Origin: Rickettsiales bacterium
GTDB taxonomy: Bacteria; Pseudomonadota; Alphaproteobacteria; Rickettsiales; UBA998
Direction: 5' to 3'
Length of the DNA stretch: 35,076 bases
Assembly (NCBI GenBank): GCA_019749855.1
Contig: JAIEPI010000007.1
Span: 1 to 35,076, forward strand
Part shown: piece by piece, positions 1 through 7,035 of the stretch
Position numbering within the stretch: the first letter of the stretch is position 1
Layout: each line of letters begins with the position of its first letter
The notes under the pieces: generated by a model
The model's database searches: none
What the model saw: only the letters and a program-made list of their open reading frames with translations
Told to the model about the DNA's origin: nothing
Translations under genes and position numbers: made by a program

Positions 1-1124
1 TGCGGCTGCGTGAGAAGCTGAAATCCGATAAGGCCTCGTATAATCAGACCATGCGCAGCATTGAGCTGGAGCCGCTGCCGCCGTCGCAAGCCTCCAAGGT
101 GGTGGCAGAGTTCAAAAATGTGTCCAAAAGCTTTATGCATGAGGGGCGCAAGACACGTATCCTCAGCGATTTCCACCTACGCATCATGCGTGGTGACCGC
201 ATCGGCATTCTCGGCAAAAACGGCTCGGGGAAATCGACCTTTCTCAGGTTACTGGTCGGTGAAATGCAGCCGGACGAGGGCAGGGTGCAGCGCGGCAAAA
301 CGATTGAGGTTTCCTACTTCGATCAGAATCGTCAAACGCTTGATCCCAAAAAATCGCTGTGGGAAACCCTGGCCGGCGATGGCTCGCATGTGACGTTGGG
401 GCAAGGGCCTGACGCGAAGCTGGTGCATGTGTGTGGTTATCTGAAAAGCTTCCTGTTTGATCCCAAAGCAGCGCGTGACCGCGTCTCCACCCTTTCCGGT
501 GGACAGCAGAATCGCCTGCTACTGGCGAAGATGCTGGCGCAGCCGGGCAGCCTGCTCATTCTCGACGAGCCGACCAATGATCTCGACATGGATACGCTCG
601 ACATGTTGCAGGAGATTTTATCAGAATATGCGGGTACGTTGATTTTGGTAAGCCATGACCGCGATTTTCTCGATCGCACCGTCACCAAGGTGATTGCTTT
701 TGAAGGCAACGCGCAGGTGGAGGGCTATGTCGGCGGCTACACGGATTATCTGGAGGCCAAGGCGAAGAAAGAGGGCAAGCTCTCCTCCAAAGCCACCCCC
801 ACCCCAACCCTCCCCCCTCAAGGGGGAGGGAGTAAGAAAACCTCCCCCTTGAGGGGGGAGGTCGAGGCGCAGCCTCGGGTGGGGGTGACCCCTTCCAAAA
901 TGACCTTCAAACTAAAGCACGAGCTGGAGAGCCTGCCCAAAAAAATCGCGGCACTTGAGGTCGAGCTCGATCAACTGCGTGCCATCCTTGCCGACGCCAC
1001 CTTATATACCCGCGACCCTGATGGCTTTGACAAAGCCACCCGCCGTTTTGGCTCCGCACAGAAGGAGCTGGACGCCGCGGAGTTGCGCTGGCTGGAGCTG
1101 GAAGAGATGCGCGGGACGGGGTGA
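1..1124 (+). CDS. ABC-F family ATPase (Uup-like), 3' part, truncated by window start
   Basis: The reading frame is open from base 3, so the gene starts before the window and only the linker, the second ATPase domain and the C-terminus are seen. Counting from the first visible Met (base 51), there is a Walker A GKNGSGKST near residue 56, a signature LSGGQQ near 147 and a Walker B LLILDEPTNDLD near 168, followed by the switch-His segment VSHDRDF. The C-terminus is a charged coiled coil typical of Uup/Etta-type ABC-F proteins, which are soluble, lack membrane segments and act on ribosomes or DNA. Between the ATPase domain and the coiled coil, residues ~248-280 are encoded by a palindromic repeat inserted in frame. 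The family call is firm; the exact subfamily (Uup) is an inference from the C-terminal coiled coil. Confidence 0.93.
   Translation, partial: RLREKLKSDKASYNQTMRSIELEPLPPSQASKVVAEFKNVSKSFMHEGRKTRILSDFHLRIMRGDRIGILGKNGSGKSTFLRLLVGEMQPDEGRVQRGKTIEVSYFDQNRQTLDPKKSLWETLAGDGSHVTLGQGPDAKLVHVCGYLKSFLFDPKAARDRVSTLSGGQQNRLLLAKMLAQPGSLLILDEPTNDLDMDTLDMLQEILSEYAGTLILVSHDRDFLDRTVTKVIAFEGNAQVEGYVGGYTDYLEAKAKKEGKLSSKATPTPTLPPQGGGSKKTSPLRGEVEAQPRVGVTPSKMTFKLKHELESLPKKIAALEVELDQLRAILADATLYTRDPDGFDKATRRFGSAQKELDAAELRWLELEEMRGTG
794..887. repeat. Palindromic repeat element inserted in frame within the ABC-F gene
   Basis: Inner arms 810-829 and 841-860 are exact reverse complements (20 bp), separated by 11 bases. 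Outer arms CACCCCCACCC (794-804) and GGGTGGGGGTG (877-887) are also exact reverse complements. Each inner arm is itself nearly palindromic. The element is read in frame as a Pro/Gly-rich peptide starting TPTPTLPPQGGGS and ending QPRVGVTP, just before the C-terminal coiled coil. In-frame palindromic elements of this kind are known from Rickettsia and other alphaproteobacteria. Confidence 0.9.
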
Positions 1125-1167
1125 ATGTCTGCGCGTCATTCTTCATAAAAATCATCGCCTGAGTTGC

Positions 1168-2196
1168 CTAGTTCAAATCATTTTTCAGCACAATTCGGTA
1201 GCGCGCCTTACCAGCCTCCAAATGGGCGAAGGCCTCGTTAGCCTCTGACATGTTGAAATGCTCCGTCACCGGTGCGATGCCGTGGCGCCCGCAAAATTCA
1301 AGCATGGTCTGCACAGTGGCTGGTGAGCCAAGTGGTGAGCCGCCCACGGATTTCTGTCCAGCAATCAGGGCAAAGGCAGGTACGGCGATTGGGTTTGGCA
1401 CCGCACCGACCGTGACGAATCGCCCCTTAGGTGCGAGCGCTGCCAGCAAGGCGTTCCAATCCAGATCCGCATTGGCAGTGTTGAGGATAAAGTCCAGAGA
1501 GCCAGCGATTTTCTCCAATTCTGTGCCATTGCGTGAATTCACCACATGATGCGCGCCCAACTGCTTGGCTTCCTCCGTTTTGCTGTCGCTGGAGGTAAAA
1601 GCCGTTACCTCACAGCCCCATTTATTGAGAAACTGTAGCGCGAGATGACCCAAACCACCAATGCCGACGACGCCGACGCGCTGTGTAGGCCGCACCTCAT
1701 TTTGGATGATCGGGTTAAACACCGTGATGCCACCACAAAACAGCGGCCCCGCTTTCGTCAGGTCAAGCGACGCAGGCAAAGGCGTGGCCCAAATCCAGCC
1801 GCAACGGATTTTGGATGCAAAACCCCCCGGGCGCCCCACAATCGTTTGTTCACCCGTGGTGCAGAGGTTGTGGTCCCCTGAGAGGCAGGGATGACAGTGC
1901 AGGCAACTATCAGTAAACCAGCCAATGCCAACATTCTGACCCACGGCCAGACCTTTGCTGGCCGCTTCCTCACCCAACGCGCTCACCCGCCCAATAATCT
2001 CATGCCCGGGCACCAGCGGATACTGCGTCATGCCCCAGTCATTATTGGCCATGGAAAGATCAGAATGACACACACCGCAATAGAGCACCTCCACTTCCAG
2101 CTGGTGCGGCTGCAAATCGCCCTCATAAGCAAACTCATACGGCTGAAGTTTGCCGTGCGATTCTTTGAGCGCGAGGGCGTGCACATGGGTGGTCAT
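1168..2196 (-). CDS. Zinc-dependent alcohol dehydrogenase, cinnamyl/YahK-type
   Basis: This 342-residue protein is a medium-chain dehydrogenase/reductase, predicted to interconvert aldehydes and primary alcohols with NAD(P)H in the cytoplasm. Visible features are the catalytic-zinc segment CGVCHSD near residue 40, PGHEIIG near 65, a structural-zinc Cys cluster C-x2-C-x2-C-x7-C (CLHCHPCLSGDHNLC) near residues 98-112, and a Rossmann motif GVVGIGGLGHLALQ near 175. Length and motif order match the CAD/YahK subfamily. ATG at 2196 is preceded by a good GGAGA ribosome site. It lies downstream of the HEPN-like gene on the same strand, separated by about 210 bases with a palindromic element. The substrate cannot be read from sequence. 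Confidence 0.9.
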   Translation of the reverse strand: MTTHVHALALKESHGKLQPYEFAYEGDLQPHQLEVEVLYCGVCHSDLSMANNDWGMTQYPLVPGHEIIGRVSALGEEAASKGLAVGQNVGIGWFTDSCLHCHPCLSGDHNLCTTGEQTIVGRPGGFASKIRCGWIWATPLPASLDLTKAGPLFCGGITVFNPIIQNEVRPTQRVGVVGIGGLGHLALQFLNKWGCEVTAFTSSDSKTEEAKQLGAHHVVNSRNGTELEKIAGSLDFILNTANADLDWNALLAALAPKGRFVTVGAVPNPIAVPAFALIAGQKSVGGSPLGSPATVQTMLEFCGRHGIAPVTEHFNMSEANEAFAHLEAGKARYRIVLKNDLN

Positions 2197-2374
2197 TATC
2201 TGTCTCCTGAAAAGAATGAACCCAAGATATAATGTATGCGCGTCGGTTTGTCATCGCAGTGAAAGCTGAATGCCAACGGTGCGTTGATAAAGATTGCAGC
2301 TTCTGACGTTGTATCTGAGGCGTCACCGAACAAGCATGACTGACTCTGACGCGCTGTCCTCGAATCACCAATCT

Positions 2375-2404
2375 TTGTTATCCTAGCGGAGGCTGGGATG
2401 ACAA
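2375..2404 (-). repeat. Short imperfect palindrome after the HEPN-like gene
   Basis: The 30 bases run from TTGTTATCC (2375-2383) to GGATGACAA (2396-2404), forming a stem with one mismatch in these arms plus inner AGC/GCT pairing. It sits 5 bases beyond the HEPN-like stop codon. No T-run follows, so it looks more like a dispersed REP-type element than a classical terminator. Its style resembles the elements at 4288-4771 but the sequence is not the same. Confidence 0.5.
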
Positions 2405-2409
2405 GAAAA

Positions 2410-3084
2410 TTAGGATAGATATTCATCTAGAAGTTTGCGGACTTCTTCAATTAACAAGCCAACTTCGCGGATTTCAAATTTATTCCATTCTGCGTGTAGC
2501 GCGTGATTTCTCAAATCAGCATGGGACTGTAATCTTTTTTTCTTGATGCTATTGATAATTCCGTTTTCCATTAGACGATGAAGAATTTCCTCAAGTGATC
2601 CCGTAGCTGAGAGTTCATTCTTCATTGCAATTTTCTTGATTGTATCTTCAAAGATTGCACTGGCTATGACAGCCGCTTCAGTTTTCTTTCCGCCTTTGTG
2701 ATAGTGTTTTGCGTGATCAAGAAAATCATCAAAATTCGTTGCGGTGATTTCATATTCGATTCTCAAAAGCCTGTTTTCTGATAACTCACATGACACAGTT
2801 CTGCAAAGTGCGGTGAGCTTCTCCACAGTATCGACTTTCAAAATATCTTTGTCATGTGAATCCTCTTCTTGGATTTGATACAACCTTTTTTGAAGAATAT
2901 TACCTTTTGGGCAAACCTGGTCCAAGGCGTTGAACGCCTTCCATATCCACTCAAGACCTTCTTGTTGGCTGTTTTCTCTAAAGCGTTTGGAACCAAAGTC
3001 ATTTTTATATGACTGACTCAACAGGTCATTCCCAGCAATGTGAAGTGCATTTAGATGCAGTACCCACTCTTCCTTTTTATACAT
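2410..3084 (-). CDS. Hypothetical protein with C-terminal HEPN/DUF4145-like domain
   Basis: The protein is 224 residues from ATG 3084, which overlaps the kbl stop region by 8 bases; a longer frame would start at 3117 inside kbl. The N-terminal half is not recognised. The C-terminal ~100 residues are helical and end with ADLRNHALHAEW, where R192 and H197 fit the Rx4-6H motif of HEPN domains, with the usual Asn after the Arg. HEPN proteins are often RNases in toxin-antitoxin, abortive-infection or CRISPR systems, and DUF4145-like versions accompany defence genes. Base composition is clearly more AT-rich than kbl and adh on either side, which suggests acquisition. No nucleotidyltransferase (MNT) partner is adjacent. 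The HEPN assignment rests on motif and helix pattern only. Confidence 0.7.
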   Translation of the reverse strand: MYKKEEWVLHLNALHIAGNDLLSQSYKNDFGSKRFRENSQQEGLEWIWKAFNALDQVCPKGNILQKRLYQIQEEDSHDKDILKVDTVEKLTALCRTVSCELSENRLLRIEYEITATNFDDFLDHAKHYHKGGKKTEAAVIASAIFEDTIKKIAMKNELSATGSLEEILHRLMENGIINSIKKKRLQSHADLRNHALHAEWNKFEIREVGLLIEEVRKLLDEYLS

Positions 3085-4273
3085 TAACCACCCCCAGTTC
3101 CTTGCCCACCTTCGCAATTTTCTCCAGTGCGAAATCCACGTCGGCGTCGCTCAGGGTGGCGCAGATTTGCAGGCGTAGGCGCGCGGTGCCCTCCGGCACG
3201 ACGGGGTAGCCGAAGCCGGTGACAAATAAGCCTTCTTCCAGCAGTTTCTGGCTCATTTGAATGGCGAAGGCGGTGTCGCCGACGATGATGGGCACGATGG
3301 CGGAAGGGCCGTCCAGCGGGCTGAAGCCGCGCGCCTTCAACCCTTCGCGCATGCGGCGGGTGAGGGCGTGCAGGCGGGCGATGCGCTGCGGCTCACGGTT
3401 CAAAATGTCAATCGCCATGCCGGCGCTGGCGGCGATGGTGGCGGGTAAGGCATTCGAGAAAAGCTGCGGGCGCGAGACTTGATTGAGATAGTCGATCAGC
3501 GCGCGGGGACCGGCGATATAGCCACCCGCTGCACCGCCGAGCGCCTTGCCCAGCGTGCCGGTGATGATGTCCACCTGTCCTTCCACGCCGAAATGCTCCG
3601 CCGTGCCGCGCCCGTGTGTGCCGAGTACGCCGACACCGTGACAGTCATCCATGATGACGCTCGCATCGTAGCGTTTGGCCAGCGCGAGAATATCGGGCAG
3701 CGGCGCGATGCTGCCTTCCATGCTGAAAACGCCGTCAGTGATGATGAAGCGGCGGCGTGCCCCGGCGGCCTCGCGCAGCTTGGCTTCCAGATCGGCAAGA
3801 TCAGCATGCTTGTACACATAGCGCCTGGCCTTGGACATGCGGCAGCCATCAATCAGGGAGGCATGGTTTAGCGCGTCGGCAATCAGCGCGTCGGCTTCTC
3901 CAGCGATGGCAGGCATGAGGCCGGTGTTCGCTTGCCAGCAGGAGGGGTAGGTGAGCGAGGCTTCCGTGCGATGCAGCTCAGCCAGTTTTTTCTCAATCGC
4001 CTCATGGATAGTGAAAGTGCCGCAGATGAAGCGCACCGACGCCGTGCCTGCGCCGTAATCATCGAGCGCCTGCTTACCCGCCGCGATGACTTCCGGGTGG
4101 TTGGCGAGACCGAGGTAATTGTTAGAGGAGAGCACCAGCACCTCGCGGCCCAGTTCCTGCATGCGCACATGCGTATCCATCGGGCTGGCCAGATGGCGCA
4201 GGGTTTTCAGCGTGCCAGCGGCGCGGAGCGTGTCGAGTTCGGCTTGCAGGGCGGTGGTGAGGGTGGATGTCAT
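3077..4273 (-). CDS. kbl: 2-amino-3-ketobutyrate CoA ligase (glycine C-acetyltransferase)
   Basis: This PLP enzyme of the alpha-oxoamine synthase family cleaves 2-amino-3-oxobutanoate with CoA to glycine and acetyl-CoA, the second step of threonine breakdown after Tdh. The protein is 398 residues from ATG 4273, the usual length for Kbl. It shows NNYLGLANHP near residue 51, a GTGASVRF-like segment near 75 (GAGTASVRFICGT), MDDCHGVGVLG near 208 and the PLP-lysine segment TGTLGKALGG with K243. ATG 4273 was chosen because GGAG precedes it and the longer frame to 4408 only reads through a palindromic repeat. tdh lies upstream on the same strand, so the two form a pathway pair now interrupted by a GIY-YIG cassette. 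Confidence 0.96.
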   Translation of the reverse strand: MTSTLTTALQAELDTLRAAGTLKTLRHLASPMDTHVRMQELGREVLVLSSNNYLGLANHPEVIAAGKQALDDYGAGTASVRFICGTFTIHEAIEKKLAELHRTEASLTYPSCWQANTGLMPAIAGEADALIADALNHASLIDGCRMSKARRYVYKHADLADLEAKLREAAGARRRFIITDGVFSMEGSIAPLPDILALAKRYDASVIMDDCHGVGVLGTHGRGTAEHFGVEGQVDIITGTLGKALGGAAGGYIAGPRALIDYLNQVSRPQLFSNALPATIAASAGMAIDILNREPQRIARLHALTRRMREGLKARGFSPLDGPSAIVPIIVGDTAFAIQMSQKLLEEGLFVTGFGYPVVPEGTARLRLQICATLSDADVDFALEKIAKVGKELGVVNV

Positions 4274-4287
4274 ATCTGGCTCCGTTG

Positions 4288-4328
4288 TGGATTGCCTTAG
4301 AATGGCATTGCCATTCAGGCAATGACGA
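4288..4328 (+). repeat. Palindromic repeat, copy A
   Basis: The copy begins TGGATTGCCTTAG and ends AGGCAATGACGA. It folds as ATTGCCT/AGGCAAT with an inner AATGGC/GCCATT stem. It matches copy D (4731-4771) at 40 of 41 positions and lies in the kbl leader, just upstream of its ribosome-binding site. Confidence 0.85.
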
Positions 4329-4340
4329 TAATTTGAGAGT

Positions 4341-4382
4341 GTCATCGCCCGAATGCGCGTAGCGGATTCTAGGGCAATCCAG
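4341..4382 (-). repeat. Palindromic repeat, copy B
   Basis: On the minus strand this reads CTGGATTGCCCTAGAATC and ends GGGCGATGAC, the same plan as copies A and D but diverged in the loop. It contains the stop codon (TAG, 4369-4371) of the GIY-YIG gene. Confidence 0.75.
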
Positions 4383-4674
4383 TGATCTCCGTCCATAAGT
4401 CTTTCCACTGCGGGTTCTGAGACTCAATCAGTTTCAGCTTGGCCTGACGCGTGTATTTCTTCAGGCGCTTCTCGCGGTGAATGGCGGCAGCCATCGTGTC
4501 GGCCTGCTCGTACCAGACCAATGTTTTGCAATTGTAGTCCTTGGTAAACCCATCTGTAACCCCCTCACGATGCTCCCACACACGCTTCACCAGATCAGAC
4601 GTCACGCCAACATACAGCGTCCCATTTCGCTGACTTGCCATGATGTAAATCGCAGGTTGTTTCATCTCCGTCAT
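4369..4674 (-). CDS. GIY-YIG nuclease superfamily protein (UPF0213-like, single domain)
   Basis: The 101 residues consist of one GIY-YIG nuclease domain. The first motif strand is IYIMAS (residues ~9-14) and the second is LYVGVTSDLVKRVWEH (~20-35), which includes the catalytic Arg of the family. AAIHREKRLKKYTR near 63-76 carries the catalytic Glu region. Small stand-alone proteins of this kind are common in bacteria; cellular roles are mostly unknown, with DNA cleavage or repair proposed. The start codon (4672-4674) lies within repeat copy C and the stop codon lies within copy B, so the reading frame is delimited by repeat DNA. A start at the internal Met (4665) is possible. The gene interrupts the tdh-kbl pair. 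Confidence 0.88.
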   Translation of the reverse strand: MTEMKQPAIYIMASQRNGTLYVGVTSDLVKRVWEHREGVTDGFTKDYNCKTLVWYEQADTMAAAIHREKRLKKYTRQAKLKLIESQNPQWKDLWTEITGLP

Positions 4675-4710
4675 TCCCCGAATCGCGTGAGCGATTCTAG
4701 GGGAATCCAG
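4669..4710 (-). repeat. Palindromic repeat, copy C
   Basis: On the minus strand this reads CTGGATTCCCCTAGAATCGC and ends GGGGAATGACG. It is the same family as copies A, B and D, with compensatory changes that keep the stem (ATTCCCC/GGGGAAT). The ATG in its GGAATGACG end is the start codon of the GIY-YIG gene. Confidence 0.8.
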
Positions 4711-4729
4711 AGCGATACGCGAGGGCTGT

Positions 4730-4771
4730 CTGGATTGCCTTAGAATGGCGTTGCCATTCAGGCAATGACGA
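4730..4771 (+). repeat. Palindromic repeat, copy D
   Basis: It is nearly identical to copy A (one mismatch over 41 bases) and in the same orientation, so A and D form direct repeats around the GIY-YIG gene, about 440 bases apart. It also supplies the stop codon of a 22-codon frame that starts just after tdh. Confidence 0.85.
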
Positions 4772-4826
4772 CTAGGAGGGCCATTTCGCGGCCAGAAGCG
4801 ATGATGGCGATGCGGGGTGTGGTCAT
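4760..4826 (-). pseudogene. Possible 5' remnant of a gene downstream of tdh, cut by repeat D
   Basis: An ATG at 4826, only 4 bases after the tdh stop, opens a frame starting MTTPRIAIIASGREMALL that runs into repeat copy D and stops there after 22 codons. The beta-strand-like start resembles the beginning of a nucleotide-binding or Rossmann-type protein. It may be the stump of a third gene of the operon disrupted by the repeat cassette, or chance coding. Confidence 0.3.
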
Positions 4827-4830
4827 GCGC

Positions 4831-5856
4831 CTAGGTCCAGCTCAGCACCACTTTGCCCGACTGGCCGGAGCGCATCACGTCAAAACCCTGCTGAAACTCC
4901 GTGTAGTGGAAGCGATGGGTGATGAGGGGAGCGATGTTCATGCCGCTTTGTAAGGTGGCGGTGAGTTTATACCATGTATCAAACATCTCACGACCGTAAA
5001 CGCCTTTGATGGTTAGCCCTTTAAATACCACGGCGTTCCAGTCAACAGCGGTTGCCCCAGGCTGGATGCCCAGCATGGCGATTTTGCCTCCATTGGCCAT
5101 GGAAGCAATCAGATCGCTCAGTGCTTTTGGATTGCCCGACATCTCAAAACCGACATCAAAACCTTCTGTCATTTTAAGCTGCTTCATCACTTCGGGGAGG
5201 GATTCCCGCAGGGCATTCACTATTGCCGTGGCCCCCATCGCTTTGGCCAACGAGAGACGATAATCATTGACGTCCGTCACCACCACGTGGCGCGCTCCGG
5301 CATGCCGCGCCATCGCCACCGCCATGACGCCGATGGGACCGGCACCAGTGATCAGCACGTCCTCGCCCACCAGATCAAAGGAGCCAGCGACATGCTCGGC
5401 ATTGCCCAGCGGATCAAAAATGGCGAATATATCCGTGTTAATCGACGGGTCGCACGGCCAGATATTGATCGCAGGCACGGCGACATATTCGGCGAAGGCG
5501 CCATTTTGATGCACGCCGACGCCGATGGTGTTGGGGCACAAGTGCCGCCGCCCAGCCAAGCAATTGCGACAATGGCCACACACAATGTGCCCCTCAGCGG
5601 TGACCAGATCGCCAATTTTGAGTCCGGTGACATTGCTGCCAAGCGCCGCAATCCGTCCAACAAATTCATGGCCCAGTGTGGTGCCCAGCTTTACGTTTTT
5701 TTGTGACCAGTCATCCCATTGGTAAATGTGAACATCGGTGCCGCAAATGCCTGTTTTTTCGACGCGAACCAATACATCATTGATGCCATACTCAGGCATC
5801 GCCACATCTTCGAGCCACAGGCCCTCACCTGCATGTGATTTCACCAGAGCTTTCAT
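4831..5856 (-). CDS. tdh: L-threonine 3-dehydrogenase
   Basis: This zinc- and NAD-dependent medium-chain dehydrogenase oxidises L-threonine to 2-amino-3-oxobutanoate, the substrate of Kbl. The protein is 341 residues, the same length as the E. coli enzyme. Catalytic-zinc ligands are C38 (GICGTDVHIY), H63 and E64 (LGHEF). Structural zinc ligands are C93, C96, C99 and C107. A Rossmann motif GAGPIGVMA lies near 172, and the C-terminal YGREMFDTWYKL segment is characteristic of Tdh. It follows the renalase-like gene by about 50 bases on the same strand. The normal partner kbl lies downstream but is separated from tdh by the GIY-YIG repeat cassette. Confidence 0.97.
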   Translation of the reverse strand: MKALVKSHAGEGLWLEDVAMPEYGINDVLVRVEKTGICGTDVHIYQWDDWSQKNVKLGTTLGHEFVGRIAALGSNVTGLKIGDLVTAEGHIVCGHCRNCLAGRRHLCPNTIGVGVHQNGAFAEYVAVPAINIWPCDPSINTDIFAIFDPLGNAEHVAGSFDLVGEDVLITGAGPIGVMAVAMARHAGARHVVVTDVNDYRLSLAKAMGATAIVNALRESLPEVMKQLKMTEGFDVGFEMSGNPKALSDLIASMANGGKIAMLGIQPGATAVDWNAVVFKGLTIKGVYGREMFDTWYKLTATLQSGMNIAPLITHRFHYTEFQQGFDVMRSGQSGKVVLSWT

Positions 5857-5908
5857 GATGCTCAGCTTAGCATGCCGCGAGGCCTGTCACAATCGCTTGT
5901 ATCAGGGG

Positions 5909-6895
5909 CTAGAGGGATCGGCGCAGGGTATCGGCCAGCGCATCCGCACTTTGCCAAGCGGCCTCCACACGTCCACCGAGACAACCATCACCACACACCG
6001 CCAATTGCAGTGACGTATCGAGGAGATAGGGTTCCCCTGCAGCCTCCTCAACGGCGGCGTAGCGCCAGCGATGCGTGGTGAGGTAGGGTGCGTCGCTGGC
6101 ATCAAAACCGGTGAGCGATTGCAGCTCGGCTAGCAAGAGGGTCTGCATGGCAGGCACGTCAGCATTGATGTGTTCTTCGGCCCACTCGTTCGTGCTTTGT
6201 AATAGCAACGAGGTCGCCTTACTGGCGCGCTCCGGTTTTGAGTGATTGGCAGCTATCCACGCAAGCGGAGAATCTTTGACGACGGCCACCTCCCAGCTCC
6301 ACGGAAGTGGTGCATCCATGCCAATCAATACGGAATAACAACCCGACATTCGCACACGGGCTAATGCTTCATGACCCGAAAATGACGACGGCATTAGCTG
6401 GGAGCTTTGCGGCGCGGGCGCGGTGCTAATTACCCAGTCAAACGGGCCGTGCATGCCACCAGTGCTGTCATGCGCGATCCATGCGCCATGTTCACGCTGC
6501 AAGGTTCTGATCTCAAATGGTAAGCGTATGTCCAGCCCCTCGGCCATGCGTTGACAGAGCCGGTTCATGCGTGGGGAGGCGACATAATGTGGCTCAAACC
6601 AGTCGCGCTTGTATGGCCGCTCGCCTTTGGCCAGTGTGGTGATGCGTGGCGTCCATTCTTTCACTGTTGTGTCGGCAATAAACGGCGCAAGAAAGGCTTG
6701 AAAGGCGGCACTGCGCGCGGTGAAATACTGCGCACCATGATCAAATTGAAAGGGATCCGCGTAACGAGTCGAGAGTCGCCCACTGACGCCACGGGCTTTT
6801 TCAAACACGCAGAGTTCAGCACCAGGGTGAAGCTTATTGGCGAGATGCAGTCCGGCGATCCCCGCGCCAATAATGGCAATACGCGTTTTTGTCAC
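5909..6895 (-). CDS. Renalase-like FAD/NAD(P)-dependent oxidoreductase
   Basis: The protein is 328 residues starting from GTG 6895, with a dinucleotide-binding motif RIAIIGAGIAGLHLA at residues 5-19 and the following FEKARGVSGRLSTR segment (32-45), which is typical of the renalase/amine-oxidase-like flavoprotein group. FDHGAQYFTAR follows, and a C-terminal FAD-contact segment CGDGCLGGRVEAAW lies near 297-310. These proteins are cytoplasmic flavoenzymes that oxidise aberrant reduced nicotinamide isomers or unidentified substrates. The GTG start overlaps the stop codon of the DUF2256 gene (GTGA), so translation is probably coupled. The flavoprotein class is secure; the substrate is unknown. Confidence 0.88.
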   Translation of the reverse strand: MTKTRIAIIGAGIAGLHLANKLHPGAELCVFEKARGVSGRLSTRYADPFQFDHGAQYFTARSAAFQAFLAPFIADTTVKEWTPRITTLAKGERPYKRDWFEPHYVASPRMNRLCQRMAEGLDIRLPFEIRTLQREHGAWIAHDSTGGMHGPFDWVISTAPAPQSSQLMPSSFSGHEALARVRMSGCYSVLIGMDAPLPWSWEVAVVKDSPLAWIAANHSKPERASKATSLLLQSTNEWAEEHINADVPAMQTLLLAELQSLTGFDASDAPYLTTHRWRYAAVEEAAGEPYLLDTSLQLAVCGDGCLGGRVEAAWQSADALADTLRRSL

Positions 6896-7035
6896 TCGAC
6901 ACTCGCCTTTCGGTTACGGCAACGCTGAGAACAGTAGCGCACCTCCTCCCATACTTTTGCCCATTTTTTGCGCCATGTAAATGGCCGTTGGCAGACAACA
7001 CATTGCTTGCTCGGCAGTGGTGATTTACTGGTCAT
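6892..7035 (-). CDS. DUF2256 family small zinc-ribbon-like protein
   Basis: The protein has 47 residues. It contains CVVCQRPFTWRKKW followed by a second Cys pair in RYCSQRCRNR, which is the signature of DUF2256. The four Cys (C12, C15, C35, C39) suggest a small metal-binding finger. The start ATG (7035) lies inside the end of the DUF2237 gene (11-base overlap) and the stop overlaps the GTG start of the renalase-like gene. Three genes are therefore tightly coupled in one transcript. DUF2256 proteins are often found next to flavoprotein or photolyase-related genes, which fits this context. Biochemical function is unknown. Confidence 0.88.
   Translation of the reverse strand: MTSKSPLPSKQCVVCQRPFTWRKKWAKVWEEVRYCSQRCRNRKASVE

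Noticed and set aside
2196..2426. Minus-strand frame starting near NIYPNFLVIPASARI
   Set aside because: The frame runs through the palindromic element and the adh leader; the VIPASARI-like start is typical translated repeat DNA, not a gene.
3261..3871. Plus-strand frames opposite kbl
   Set aside because: Shadows of the GC-rich kbl gene; no ribosome sites or family patterns.
4274..4408. N-terminal extension of Kbl to the ATG at 4408
   Set aside because: The extra 45 codons read through repeats A and B; ATG 4273 has a ribosome site and gives the family length.
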